Source: Caldifarciminota bacterium (GTDB lineage Bacteria > Hydrothermota > UBA3073). Taken from it: 64,000 nt of DNA. The notes under the pieces are model-generated. The model made no database searches. It had not been told where the DNA came from and saw only the letters and a list, made by a program, of their open reading frames with translations. Position 1 is the stretch's first letter; every line of letters starts with the position of its first letter. The translations under genes were made by a program, and so were the position numbers. The stretch is from the NCBI GenBank assembly GCA_030606335.1, contig JAUWGP010000005.1:36280-100279 (forward strand). Direction: 5' to 3'. This document shows, piece by piece, positions 18,326 through 26,302 of the stretch.

Positions 18326-18925
18326 ATGGTTCAGATAATAGGCATATGGGTAGCGTCATTACTAACCCTTTGTATATTTTCTTTTCTCTATAAGGATAAC
18401 CCGTTTTATAAGTTTGCCGAGCATCTTTTTGTTGGAGTTTCCGCAGGATACTGGGCAATGTATTCATGGTATAATATCTTGGTTCCGAATCTTGGTAGAC
18501 CTCTTTTTATAGAACACGAATTTATATTAGTTATCCCGCTTATTCTGGGTATATTGATGTTGCTTCGTTTATTCCCCAAAGTTGGCTGGTTATCAAGATG
18601 GCCACTTGCATTTATCGTTGGAATGACATCAGGATATTATCTTGTAACATTTCTACAGACTAACGCCCTTGAACAGGCAAGGGCAACCATAATTCCCCTT
18701 AATCATATCAACAACATAATTCTTATAATAGGTGTATTAACCGGTCTTCTATATTTCTTTTTCTCAACTCGGCATAAAGGGGGGATTGGTTTTGCAGCGA
18801 GGATTGGAAGAATGTTTTTAATGGTTGCATTTGGTGCATCATTTGGTTATACAGTGATGGCAAGAATTTCCCTCCTGATTGGCAGAATGTACTTTCTACT
18901 TGGTGAATGGCTCCATATCATTTGA
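18326..18925 (+). CDS. Polytopic membrane protein closing the DUF6754 module
   Basis: A 199-residue protein with about five or six membrane helices. The first is at residues 3-20 and the last near 160-180. The conserved-looking segment FYKFAEHLFVGVSAGYWAMYSWY separates the first two. The upstream 80 bp is a T-rich tract of the type that precedes several start codons in this window. It ends 11 bp before the convergent yjbQ stop codon, so the module ends here. No family name is recognised. A channel, transporter or assembly subunit are all possible. Confidence 0.65.
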   Translation: MVQIIGIWVASLLTLCIFSFLYKDNPFYKFAEHLFVGVSAGYWAMYSWYNILVPNLGRPLFIEHEFILVIPLILGILMLLRLFPKVGWLSRWPLAFIVGMTSGYYLVTFLQTNALEQARATIIPLNHINNIILIIGVLTGLLYFFFSTRHKGGIGFAARIGRMFLMVAFGASFGYTVMARISLLIGRMYFLLGEWLHII

Positions 18926-18936
18926 TAGAAATGATT

Positions 18937-19356
18937 CTAAGGTTTTTCAGATATTGGGATTATTTGAATTACAACCCTTCTTTTTGACCTCGGCCCATCA
19001 AATTCACAGAGCATTATTGCCTGCCAGGTTCCCAATCCAAGATGACCATCTTTCATAGGTATACTAACAGACGAACCAATAACTGCTGATTTAATATGGG
19101 CATGTGCATTGTTATCAATTCTATCGTGTAGGTAGCCGGCATGACGAGGTATGAATCTATCAAGTGCTGAGAGAAAATCTCTCTTGATATTGGGGTCAGC
19201 ACTCTCATTTATTATTATACCAGCAGTTGCATGCGGCACGTAAATCAAGCAAACTCCATTATGTATATTGCTTTTTTGAACTACATCTTCAACATTGTGT
19301 GTTATATCTATGAGTTCTTCAGAAGACCTTGTTGTGACGATGAATTCAAAATACAT
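18937..19356 (-). CDS. yjbQ: YjbQ/UPF0047 family protein
   Basis: A 139-residue beta-sandwich protein of the YjbQ family, which includes enzymes reported to have weak thiamine-phosphate synthase activity; the physiological role is unsettled. Signature segments are VPHATAGIIINE, ALDRFIPRHAGYLHD, NAHAHIKSAVIGSS and LGTWQAIMLCEFDGPR, with the metal-site histidines in the HAHIK and VPHATA motifs. Length is normal. The start is supported by a GGGGG ribosome-binding site 4 nt upstream, part of a T-rich leader that recurs before ileS and the DUF4139 gene. It is convergent with the DUF6754 module. Confidence 0.9.
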   Translation of the reverse strand: MYFEFIVTTRSSEELIDITHNVEDVVQKSNIHNGVCLIYVPHATAGIIINESADPNIKRDFLSALDRFIPRHAGYLHDRIDNNAHAHIKSAVIGSSVSIPMKDGHLGLGTWQAIMLCEFDGPRSKRRVVIQIIPISEKP

Positions 19357-19360
19357 AAAA

Positions 19361-19405
19361 CCCCCAGATAGTAAAATTAAAAATCAAATATCAAATATCA
19401 AAAAT
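19361..19405 (-). promoter_or_regulatory. T-rich leader with GGGGG ribosome-binding site (yjbQ)
   Basis: On the minus strand: TTTGATATTTGATTTTTAAT, then TTTACTATCT, GGGGG, 4 nt and ATG. It is nearly identical to the leader at 55327-55361 and similar to the one at 38284-38326. GGGGG can pair with the CCUCC of 16S rRNA through one G-U pair. Confidence 0.6.
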
Positions 19406-20010
19406 TAGACGTTGTCCTAAAGTGTTGTGATGATAGATAATATGAAACCTTTTATTGTGTGCTATAGCGTTGTAATCTCATCCCTTTTTGTCTGTCATTG
19501 CGAGCGAACGCAGTAAGCGTGGCAATCTCATCCTTTAATATCATTACTACATATTGTAAGAACTTCTGGGCAATAAAGCTCTTATCTACCCCGCCAAAGG
19601 TGTGCAGACAGATTGATTTGAAAATTATTGATATCCAATATATATGGCTTTAACGCTATCACGAAACTTTGGGACATTCTCAAAAATTAAACAATTTCCC
19701 ATAGTTACGCGATACGGATCTGGTCGGTCATTGCGAATCCGTCCACGGACTCGTCAAAAGGATCTCATAAGAGTCCACGACATGAGGACATAAGCTCCGT
19801 ATCCATACGGATCTTGAGATGGATACGGATGAAGCAATCGCTTTTTAGTGAATTATATAAAATATGAGATTGCCACGTTCATCCCCCAATTCCTAAAAGA
19901 ATGGGGCTTCACTCGCAATGACAGGCATCCTCTTGTATATCATTAAGATAGTTTGGAACATTTAAAAAATTAAATATCATACATGAAAGATATAGATTAG
20001 TTATTCTTTT
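19406..20010. repeat. Intergenic repeat field, no gene
   Basis: No gene found. Copies of the TGTCATTGCGAGCGAACG...GGCAATCTCAT element lie at 19492-19532 and, split or inverted, at 19720-19925 (AAGCAATCGC, GAGATTGCCACG, CTCGCAATGACAG). Within the second is a 10-bp inverted repeat TCCGTATCCA ... TGGATACGGA. It separates yjbQ from lnt. Confidence 0.75.
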
Positions 20011-21537
20011 TTATAATTTCTCAGGTCGCTGTATAAAAAGTAAACTTAAAATTCCCACAAAAGAAAATAAAAGCATGATGTACGAAAACACATCCCCGTA
20101 TCTTGTATAGAAGGTTTCCGTATGATTTAGATATATATTGTCAGATATAGAAGCCCTTTCAAAGAGTTTTGTAGTATGTTTTATTAAACCATCAGGATTA
20201 ACTATATATGATATTCCTGAATTTGCACATCTTATAAAAGGTTTTCTTGTCTCAACTGCCCTTAACAATGCCATCCTCGAGTGTTCGTATGGTCCGACAG
20301 TTCTCCCAAACCAGGAATCATCGGTTATATTAACCATAAAGTCTGCTCCTTCCTTAACAAATTTGTTTACATGTCTCGGGAATGTTGATTCGAAGCAGAT
20401 AAGCACGCCAAATTTTACACCATTCAGCTCGAAAAGAGTTCTCCTATCGCCCGGGGAATACCCCCCCTGTCCAAATTCAAGCCTTTTAAGAACAGGAAAA
20501 AAATCATCGAAGGGTAGCCTCTCTCCAAAGGGAACAAGATATATTTTATCATAGAAATCTACAACACCCTTATATGGTTTCACCAGGACTGACGAGTTGT
20601 AAACCTTGATAATTTCCTCATCGTAGGAAAGCCTTGTACCACCAGTCAGGACTGGAGTTTGAAGTGAATCCACAAGCTCTCTTGTTAACCTCTCTGGTTT
20701 CGAGCCCTCTATCATATAGCCTGGTAGTGCTGATTCCGGCCAAATTATAAGGTCATGTCTTGAATCAGATTCAGAAAAACTTTTAAAGATGTTAATTCTG
20801 GAAACTATATCTCCTCTTCTCTTTACTTCGTGTGAGATATTCGGTTGTACAATTAAAATAGATATTTCTGATTGCTGTATGTCAGAATCTTGCATTAATT
20901 TATTAATTGATTTTATTCTCAGTTTACTGTAACCCATGACACTTGAGAGTATAATTAGAAGGGGAATTATTATTTTGGGTCTTGTAAATGAGTTATACAG
21001 TAGTATATTGGTAAGGATAACAATAAAAGATAAGCCGGCTATACCTGTAATATCTGCTATCTGAATAAAGTATCTTTGTGGTACAAGTGTATAACCGATT
21101 GTTCCCCATGGGAATCCAATCTCTCGAGTAAGAGACCTTAGAAATTCGAGGGAGACAAAGAAAGCAGCAGAGATTATCCAACCAACAACGCCAGTTTTTA
21201 TTAATAGTAATTTTGTAATATAACACCATAATCCGTAATATAGTGAAAGATATAACCATAGAATAAATACACCCAGATAGAGATAGAATCTGATTGGAAC
21301 CTCCATTACCAATATAAAATAAAGCAGTGGTATATAAAGGGTAAAACCAGCAATCAGACCGTAGTAGAAGAGTCTTTTTGGAGAGGATTTATCTATAAGA
21401 AATAATAAGGGTAAGAAAGCTATAAAAGATAGATAAGGTAGGTATACAAAAGAGGAAAATAGAAGAATTCCTGATAATACAGAGAAAAGTATTCCTAAAG
21501 GGGGAGAAATCTCGGATTTTGATATGTGAATTTGCAT
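20011..21537 (-). CDS. lnt: Apolipoprotein N-acyltransferase
   Basis: Transfers the third acyl chain to the N-terminal cysteine of lipoproteins in the inner membrane, the last step of maturation. The N-terminal half (about 1-200) has six or seven helices. The C-terminal half is a nitrilase-like domain with the Glu of LIIWPESALPG, the Lys of YDKIYLVPFGERLP and the Cys of GVLICFESTFP, the expected Glu-Lys-Cys triad. Also conserved are NITDDSWFG and SRMALLRAVETRKP. Length (508 aa) is typical. It lies 23 bp after the M23 peptidase gene and probably shares its promoter. LspA at 41930 supplies the previous step. Confidence 0.95.
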   Translation of the reverse strand: MQIHISKSEISPPLGILFSVLSGILLFSSFVYLPYLSFIAFLPLLFLIDKSSPKRLFYYGLIAGFTLYIPLLYFILVMEVPIRFYLYLGVFILWLYLSLYYGLWCYITKLLLIKTGVVGWIISAAFFVSLEFLRSLTREIGFPWGTIGYTLVPQRYFIQIADITGIAGLSFIVILTNILLYNSFTRPKIIIPLLIILSSVMGYSKLRIKSINKLMQDSDIQQSEISILIVQPNISHEVKRRGDIVSRINIFKSFSESDSRHDLIIWPESALPGYMIEGSKPERLTRELVDSLQTPVLTGGTRLSYDEEIIKVYNSSVLVKPYKGVVDFYDKIYLVPFGERLPFDDFFPVLKRLEFGQGGYSPGDRRTLFELNGVKFGVLICFESTFPRHVNKFVKEGADFMVNITDDSWFGRTVGPYEHSRMALLRAVETRKPFIRCANSGISYIVNPDGLIKHTTKLFERASISDNIYLNHTETFYTRYGDVFSYIMLLFSFVGILSLLFIQRPEKL

Positions 21538-21560
21538 TCTATCATCTGAAAACGTATAGC

Positions 21561-22442
21561 TTAGTATATTATATTGCCCAACATTATGTAATCCCTGGGA
21601 TTTACTGCCTTTCCATGTTTAAATATAGAATAGTGAAGATGTGTGCCTGTAGATCTTCCTGAACTTCCCATATAGGCTATTATATTACCTCTCTTAACCT
21701 TTTCACCAACCTTAACAGTTGAGTTTTTAATATGTCCGTAAAGTGATTTATAGCCATAACCGTGATTTATCTTTACACACAAACCGAGTCGACCCATTCT
21801 TCCAATATAAACAACCTCGCCAGATGCGGCTGCAACTATAGGTGTGCCTGTCTTGTTAGCTACATCAATTCCATTATGGAATGTCCGCTTACCAGTAAAT
21901 GGATCTCTTCTCCATCCAAAACCCGATGTTATTCTTCCCCATGTGGGCATAATGGAGGGAGTATGCTTGAGTTCATCTCTTGAGCGAAGTAGGTTGAATT
22001 CAAGGTCAGAAAGGCTCCTCTCTTCAATTTTTTGTTCTATTTTTATCTTGTCCAATTTTTTCCTTAATAAGACCACCTTCCTGTCAAGTACTGTGTTCGA
22101 TTCGTCAGGAAAATATCTACCACCTGTTCCAAGCATTCTTACTTCGTCCTGTGATGGGATATCCAGACCTAATCTTAGGATCTCATCATGAAAAATTATT
22201 TTTGAATATCTTCTTTCAAGGCTCTGTAACATTCGATCGATTTGCGAAATTTCCTTCATAAACCTTGATTTCTGTCTTGATAACAATGCACTATTTGTAT
22301 TGTTGATTATGGTGTTTATTATATTCCCAGAAGACCACCCAGAGTATCCCAAGAGAAAAATAAATGGCAGAAATATTAAATAAATCTGCCATTTTGATAA
22401 AGTGATGTTCTTTCTACTAATTATTACAGTCCATTTTTGCAT
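21561..22442 (-). CDS. M23-family peptidoglycan metallopeptidase, membrane-anchored
   Basis: A zinc endopeptidase or inactive regulator of the LytM type, anchored by one N-terminal helix. A predicted coiled coil follows (about residues 50-140), then the M23 domain. The zinc ligands are present: H and D of FHNGIDVANK, and HLH of STGTHLHYSI, with SLYGH before it, so it is probably active. The ATG at 22442 has GGAG 8 nt upstream and is preferred over an in-frame GTG 21 nt earlier. A consensus promoter at 22647-22675 reads into it, and lnt follows closely. It likely trims cross-links during cell growth or division. Confidence 0.9.
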   Translation of the reverse strand: MQKWTVIISRKNITLSKWQIYLIFLPFIFLLGYSGWSSGNIINTIINNTNSALLSRQKSRFMKEISQIDRMLQSLERRYSKIIFHDEILRLGLDIPSQDEVRMLGTGGRYFPDESNTVLDRKVVLLRKKLDKIKIEQKIEERSLSDLEFNLLRSRDELKHTPSIMPTWGRITSGFGWRRDPFTGKRTFHNGIDVANKTGTPIVAAASGEVVYIGRMGRLGLCVKINHGYGYKSLYGHIKNSTVKVGEKVKRGNIIAYMGSSGRSTGTHLHYSIFKHGKAVNPRDYIMLGNIIY

Positions 22443-22646
22443 TAGTATAGCTCCAGTTTTCACACGTGAAAGATTACTTAACGTTATATTTATTAGAAAT
22501 TCTTCTTATACACTTATATAAACAAAAAGAGAAAAAGTTACCAATGCAGTGTATTTGTATGAGAAAAAATTTTTTCAAACCTTGGAATATATTCTTTTAC
22601 ACTCCTGGTTAATATCTCCTTGTTTACTAAACACTTTTATTAATCA

Positions 22647-22675
22647 ATTATACAATAAAAACTCGAGTTTGTCAA
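22647..22675 (-). promoter_or_regulatory. Sigma70-type promoter of the M23/lnt pair
   Basis: On the minus strand: TTGACA (complement of 22670-22675), a 17-bp spacer and TATAAT (complement of 22647-22652). The leader to the ATG at 22442 is about 200 nt. Confidence 0.75.
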
Positions 22676-22772
22676 CAAAAAAATTTCAAATTTTTAAAAA
22701 AATTTAGATTTTATTGACTTTTTCAGATGAAAAATTAAAAAAATGTAAACGTGGTAGATTTTGACGAAAATA

Positions 22773-22844
22773 AGCGGGGAACGGGACTCGAACCCGTGAC
22801 GACCTGCTTGGCAAGCAGGCATTCTACCACTGAATTACCCCCGC
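22773..22844 (-). tRNA. tRNA-Gly (anticodon GCC)
   Basis: On the minus strand the acceptor stem GCGGGGG pairs with TCCCCGC, followed by discriminator T, as expected for bacterial tRNA-Gly. The D arm, the anticodon arm CTGCT-TGCCA-AGCAG with anticodon GCC, and the T arm ACGGG-TTCGAGT-CCCGT are intact. CCA is not encoded. A TTGACA-17-TAATAT promoter ends 10 bp upstream. This gene reads GGC and GGT glycine codons. Confidence 0.97.
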
Positions 22845-22854
22845 AAGTGTTTAT

Positions 22855-22883
22855 ATATTAACATAAATTTAGAGATTTGTCAA
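22855..22883 (-). promoter_or_regulatory. Promoter of tRNA-Gly
   Basis: On the minus strand: TTGACA (complement of 22878-22883), a 17-bp spacer and TAATAT (complement of 22855-22860), 10 bp before the tRNA 5' end. Its -35 box lies in the left arm of the palindrome at 22879-22908. Confidence 0.8.
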
Positions 22884-22908
22884 GAAAATTTTAAAAAATT
22901 TTCTTGAC
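22879..22908. promoter_or_regulatory. 30-bp perfect palindrome containing two divergent -35 boxes
   Basis: GTCAAGAAAATTTT, a central AA, then AAAATTTTCTTGAC: 14-bp perfect arms. The outer ends of the arms contribute the -35 boxes of the tRNA-Gly promoter (minus) and of a TTGACT-17-TAGAAT promoter (plus). Confidence 0.8.
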
Positions 22909-22932
22909 TTTTCGGGCATTGTGTGGTAGAAT
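22904..22932 (+). promoter_or_regulatory. Divergent plus-strand promoter
   Basis: TTGACT at 22904-22909, a 17-bp spacer and TAGAAT at 22927-22932. The first gene downstream is parB at 23295, giving a leader of about 355 nt, which contains repeat words. It is the best visible candidate for the parB promoter. Confidence 0.55.
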
Positions 22933-23294
22933 AAATACAAATCCTGAATTATCTTAAGTATTGTTATTATAGTGTAATTTTTATTTAAAAATCCAACATA
23001 ATAGATTAATATAAAATACTCGAGTCTTTTAAATGAAAGGGTAAAATTTAGCTTGACTATAAAAGACTAAAATTAACCACAGAGGACACAAAGTATCTTT
23101 GAGGTAGAAAATTAAGAAAAAAATAGAAAACCTCTGTGCTCTCTTCTATTGAACCCAAAGTTTACAAGAGTTGAGCTACAAGCAAGAAAAACGCTGATAG
23201 ATAATTTGAGTACACAGAGAAAAATAAATATTATCTCTCTGAGCCCTCTGGGGATAAATTTTGCATACTACCACGAATTTCAACAGGAGTATTA

Positions 23295-24095
23295 ATGTCA
23301 AGGAAGGCATTAGGTAAAGGTATTGATGCACTTCTTCCTGAGGAAAAAGGTAGACTTATACAGATAGAAATAGACAGTATAAAATATAATCCTTATCAGC
23401 CAAGAAAAAGTATGGGGTCTCTCGACGAGCTTGTTCTTTCCATAAAGGAGAATGGTGTGATTGAACCAATTATTGTTAGGACTATTGATGAGGGTTATGA
23501 AGTCATATGTGGTGAGCGAAGGGTACAGGCTGCCAAGCAACTTGGGATGGATTATATTCCAGCTGTGGTAAGAGAAGCATCAGACAGAGAGATGCTTGAG
23601 CTTGCATTAATAGAGAACCTTCAGAGAGAAAACCTTAATCCCCTTGAAGCAGCAGAGGCGTTTACTATTCTTATTAAAAGTTTTGGTCTCTCACATCAGG
23701 AAATTGCCAAAAGAGTAAGTAAAGATAGAGCAACAGTCACGAATACACTTAGACTTTTAGGGCTTGAAGAGGAGATTAAGGAACTTATATGGAATGGCAA
23801 GTTGAGTGAAGGACATGCCAGAGCGATTCTATCCTTAAAGCCAGGCAAGAACAGGATAAAAGTAGCAAAAAGAATAGCAGAATTGGGGCTTACTGTAAGA
23901 GAAACTGAAAAGATCGCAAAAAAAAGGACTTCCCTTTATCCAGATTTAGAAAATATTTTAACACAGTATATTGGGAACCCAGTAATCATAGTGGAGGGTA
24001 GGAATAAGGGAAGGATCTCTGTAGAATATTACGGGGAAGATGACCTTATGCGTATAGTCGGGCTGTTCAGGGATATCACCTATAAGGTTGAATGA
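23295..24095 (+). CDS. parB: ParB/Spo0J-family chromosome partitioning protein
   Basis: A CTP-dependent DNA clamp that loads at parS sites near the origin and recruits condensin. Features in order: the N-terminal LGKGIDALLPE motif that normally contacts ParA, NPYQPRK, the CTP-binding CGERRVQAAK (GERR box), ALIENLQRENLNPLEAA, the helix-turn-helix SHQEIAKRVSKDRATVTNTLRLL, and SEGHARAIL. Length (266 aa) is normal, though the C-terminal dimerisation part is short. AGGAG precedes the ATG. ParA is not adjacent, which is unusual, although the ParA-contact motif is kept. Its last codons and stop run into a heptamer array. Confidence 0.95.
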   Translation: MSRKALGKGIDALLPEEKGRLIQIEIDSIKYNPYQPRKSMGSLDELVLSIKENGVIEPIIVRTIDEGYEVICGERRVQAAKQLGMDYIPAVVREASDREMLELALIENLQRENLNPLEAAEAFTILIKSFGLSHQEIAKRVSKDRATVTNTLRLLGLEEEIKELIWNGKLSEGHARAILSLKPGKNRIKVAKRIAELGLTVRETEKIAKKRTSLYPDLENILTQYIGNPVIIVEGRNKGRISVEYYGEDDLMRIVGLFRDITYKVE

Positions 24096-24178
24096 GATGT
24101 TAAATGTGAGATGTTGAATGTTAAATGTTTAATGTCTAATGACGAATGACTAATGTCTGATGACGAATGACTAATGGG
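24094..24178 (+). repeat. ATGTTAA-type heptamer array
   Basis: About twelve consecutive 7-bp units (GAGATGT, TAAATGT, GAGATGT, TGAATGT, TAAATGT and so on) in unbroken register, overlapping the parB stop codon. The orientation matches parB and the next gene. Confidence 0.9.
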
Positions 24179-24281
24179 AAGGTAGGAGCAACTCCCTGGT
24201 TACTTTTCCCTCTTCCCTTTTCGCAAATCGCTCTCTGTGGTTTTATTTTTGATAATACTCTGAAATATAATGGGAGGTTAT

Positions 24282-24722
24282 ATGCGGCATATATTATGTG
24301 CTGTGTTCTTGTTATTTTTTCTATCCTGCTCAGTTAAAGAAACAGCACCAATAATAGAGATACTCCCCGAGGAGGAGGAGATTGTACACGAAAGAATCGA
24401 TACCGTTGATGTAGTAGTATTTTCAGAGACTCCTGTAGTGGAAATTAAATTTGAAGAAACTGAAGAAGTTATAACTCAGAGGGAAGATGTAGAGAAGTTA
24501 TATCAATTTAGTATACAGATAGGTGCTTTTTTTATATATAAAAATGCAAACAAACGTAGGCAGGAGGCTGCAAAGTTATTATCAGGTGAGGTTTTTATAG
24601 AGATTGTAGGTAACTATTACAAGGTCAGAGTGGGAAGGTTTAACAAAAAGTGGGAAGCAGAAAATAAAATAGAGGGAATCAGAAAAGTATATCCGGACGC
24701 ATTTATAGCTGATTTAAAATAA
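24282..24722 (+). CDS. SPOR-domain lipoprotein
   Basis: A lipoprotein with a short signal peptide ending in the lipobox LFFLSC. An acidic linker follows (about 25-70), then a C-terminal SPOR domain (about 73-146: FSIQIGAFFIYKNANKRR, VGNYYKVRVGRF), which binds glycan strands lacking stem peptides at division sites. The ATG at 24282 is preferred because GGGAGG lies 5 nt upstream; an in-frame ATG 12 nt earlier overlaps that site. It lies between parB and rdgB on the same strand. The signal should be processed by the LspA and Lnt encoded in this window. Confidence 0.85.
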   Translation: MRHILCAVFLLFFLSCSVKETAPIIEILPEEEEIVHERIDTVDVVVFSETPVVEIKFEETEEVITQREDVEKLYQFSIQIGAFFIYKNANKRRQEAAKLLSGEVFIEIVGNYYKVRVGRFNKKWEAENKIEGIRKVYPDAFIADLK

Positions 24723-24754
24723 ACAACATAGGTTTCCACAACTTCCTAATTCTA

Positions 24755-25369
24755 ATGAGTCTTATGGTGAAAGTGGTGATCGCTACAAGGAATAAGGATA
24801 AGTTCAGGGAGATAGAAGCCGTACTTAGTGGGATTCCTATCGAGTTATCTTCATTATTTGACTATTCTTCTATTCCTCCAATTAAAGAAGATGGAAATAC
24901 CCTGCTGGAGAATGCACTCAAAAAGGCAAAAGATGTACAAAAAGTAACGGGCCAATGGTGCATTGCTGATGATACTGGTCTATTTGTAGATATATTGAAC
25001 GGTGCTCCGGGAGTGTGTTCTGCAAGGTATGCTGGAGAAAATTCTACTTATGAACAGAACCGCAGGAAGCTTCTTTTAACCCTTAGTGATGTTCCAATAA
25101 AAGAGAGGACTGCAAGGTTTGTATGTTGTGTTGTTCTTGTTATCAATTCCAATAAGATAGAGGTGTTTGAGGGATCGGTTGAGGGGTATATAACCCATAG
25201 GGAGATTGGTACTGGTGGATTTGGTTACGATTCGATATTTATGATTCCGGAGATTGGAAAGACATTTGCACAACTTTTGTTTGATGAAAAGAATAGGATT
25301 AGCCATAGGGCAATTGCACTGAATAAATTAAGGTCAAGACTTGAGCAAATCACTCCACAATATGTTTGA
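24755..25369 (+). CDS. rdgB: XTP/dITP diphosphatase (HAM1 family)
   Basis: Hydrolyses ITP, dITP and XTP to monophosphates, keeping deaminated purines out of nucleic acids. Family signatures: VVIATRNKDKFREIE, ADDTGLFVD, GAPGVCSARYAG, EGYITHREIGTGGFGYDSIF, KNRISHRAIAL. Length (204 aa) is normal. Relatives begin MKIVIATRN, so the ATG at 24764 may be the true start rather than 24755; neither has a clear ribosome-binding site. It is followed by an octamer array and then cdaA. Confidence 0.93.
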   Translation: MSLMVKVVIATRNKDKFREIEAVLSGIPIELSSLFDYSSIPPIKEDGNTLLENALKKAKDVQKVTGQWCIADDTGLFVDILNGAPGVCSARYAGENSTYEQNRRKLLLTLSDVPIKERTARFVCCVVLVINSNKIEVFEGSVEGYITHREIGTGGFGYDSIFMIPEIGKTFAQLLFDEKNRISHRAIALNKLRSRLEQITPQYV

Positions 25370-25381
25370 TAATCGACTATT

Positions 25382-25429
25382 CAACTAATTAACTAATCAA
25401 CTAATTAACTAATCAACTAATTAACTAAT
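25382..25429. repeat. Octamer tandem array
   Basis: Six units alternating CAACTAAT and TAACTAAT in perfect register, giving a 16-bp higher-order repeat. Related words occur after the GT4 gene at 43560, at the mtaB stop codon and after cysD, there in the opposite sense relative to transcription. Confidence 0.9.
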
Positions 25430-25523
25430 CAACTTATATGTCTATCTGGTTTGTTTGATTTATCTGGTGCTGTGTTAGCAAAGTTAATTTCGCTTTTTTA
25501 CTTTTGCCTTTTTACTTCTAAAT

Positions 25524-26261
25524 ATGGGTTTTCTCAGATTTACCTTTATTGACCTTATCGATATAGTCGTAATTGGTGTACTTGTCTATTACTTCCTGAG
25601 GTATATAAAGGGGACAAGGGCACTTCAGATGATGGGAGGACTCATAATACTATTTGTTACAGCATTTATTGCTGAGTTTCTTAGTCTACAGGGGTTTTCT
25701 TGGATTATGACTGCCTTTAAAACTGCTTGGATCGTCGCATTTGTAATACTCTTTCAACCTGAGATAAGGAGTGCGCTTGCATCAATTGGTAAAACAAGGT
25801 TTTTAAGAGCATTTATAAGAGAGGAAGAGATTATAATTACTGAGATAGCAAATGGTGCTATAGAGTTGTCTGAGAAGGGAATAGGTGGGCTCATCGTAAT
25901 AGAAAGAGAGGTAGGACTAAAAAACTATGTCGATACTGGAATATCATTAGATGCGAAGGTAAAAAGTGACCTTATTACGACCATTTTTACACCCTATTCC
26001 CCATTACATGACGGTGCTGTGATAATAAGAAGTAGCACCATTGTAGCTGCATCCTGTATTCTTCCACTCTCAGATAATCCAGAATTACCTCATACTATGG
26101 GTACTCGTCATCGTGCAGCTCTTGGGATTGCAGAGGAATCCGATGCAGTTGCAATTGTAATATCCGAGGAGACAAGAAAAATATCATTGGCATATAATAG
26201 GAATTTAAGAACAAATATTACACGAGAAAATCTAAAAGAAGAACTAAAAAGGCTTCTTTGA
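25524..26261 (+). CDS. cdaA: Diadenylate cyclase (CdaA type)
   Basis: Makes cyclic di-AMP from two ATP. Three N-terminal membrane helices (about 9-28, 36-53, 60-77) precede the DAC domain (about 100-230). This domain has the catalytic SPLHDGAVII (DGA motif) and GTRHRAALGIAE (RHR motif), both intact, so it should be active once dimerised. At 245 aa it is slightly shorter than the Gram-positive CdaA. The regulator gene cdaR and glmM, common neighbours of cdaA in Firmicutes, are absent here. A T-rich tract precedes the ATG. The next gene is a large DUF2723 protein. Confidence 0.93.
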   Translation: MGFLRFTFIDLIDIVVIGVLVYYFLRYIKGTRALQMMGGLIILFVTAFIAEFLSLQGFSWIMTAFKTAWIVAFVILFQPEIRSALASIGKTRFLRAFIREEEIIITEIANGAIELSEKGIGGLIVIEREVGLKNYVDTGISLDAKVKSDLITTIFTPYSPLHDGAVIIRSSTIVAASCILPLSDNPELPHTMGTRHRAALGIAEESDAVAIVISEETRKISLAYNRNLRTNITRENLKEELKRLL

Positions 26262-26302
26262 GTGTTTTTTTCATTTATGTTTTAGTATAGTACGGAGGTT
26301 AT

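Larger units (their letters stand above)
22443..23294. other. Gap holding tRNA-Gly, divergent promoters and repeats
   Basis: Contents: the minus-strand promoter for the M23/lnt pair, tRNA-Gly and its promoter, and a 30-bp perfect palindrome with a divergent plus-strand promoter. Downstream (23070-23260) are repeat words of the type CCACAGAGGACACAAAG and AACCTCTGTGCTCTC, and finally the parB ribosome-binding site AGGAG. No protein gene is visible. Confidence 0.75.

Noticed and set aside
22457..22472. Possible parS site (TTTTCACACGTGAAAG) 0.8 kb upstream of parB
   Set aside because: Compared with the TGTTTCACGTGAAACA consensus it has two extra bases at the centre and is not a true palindrome.
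22713..22745. TTGACT with a downstream A-rich stretch as another plus-strand promoter
   Set aside because: No -10-like hexamer at 16-18 bp spacing.
25382..25429. Octamer arrays as co-oriented elements like the heptamers
   Set aside because: Here the sense is opposite to that after cysD, the 42372-43457 GT4 gene and mtaB, so no strand rule can be claimed for octamers.
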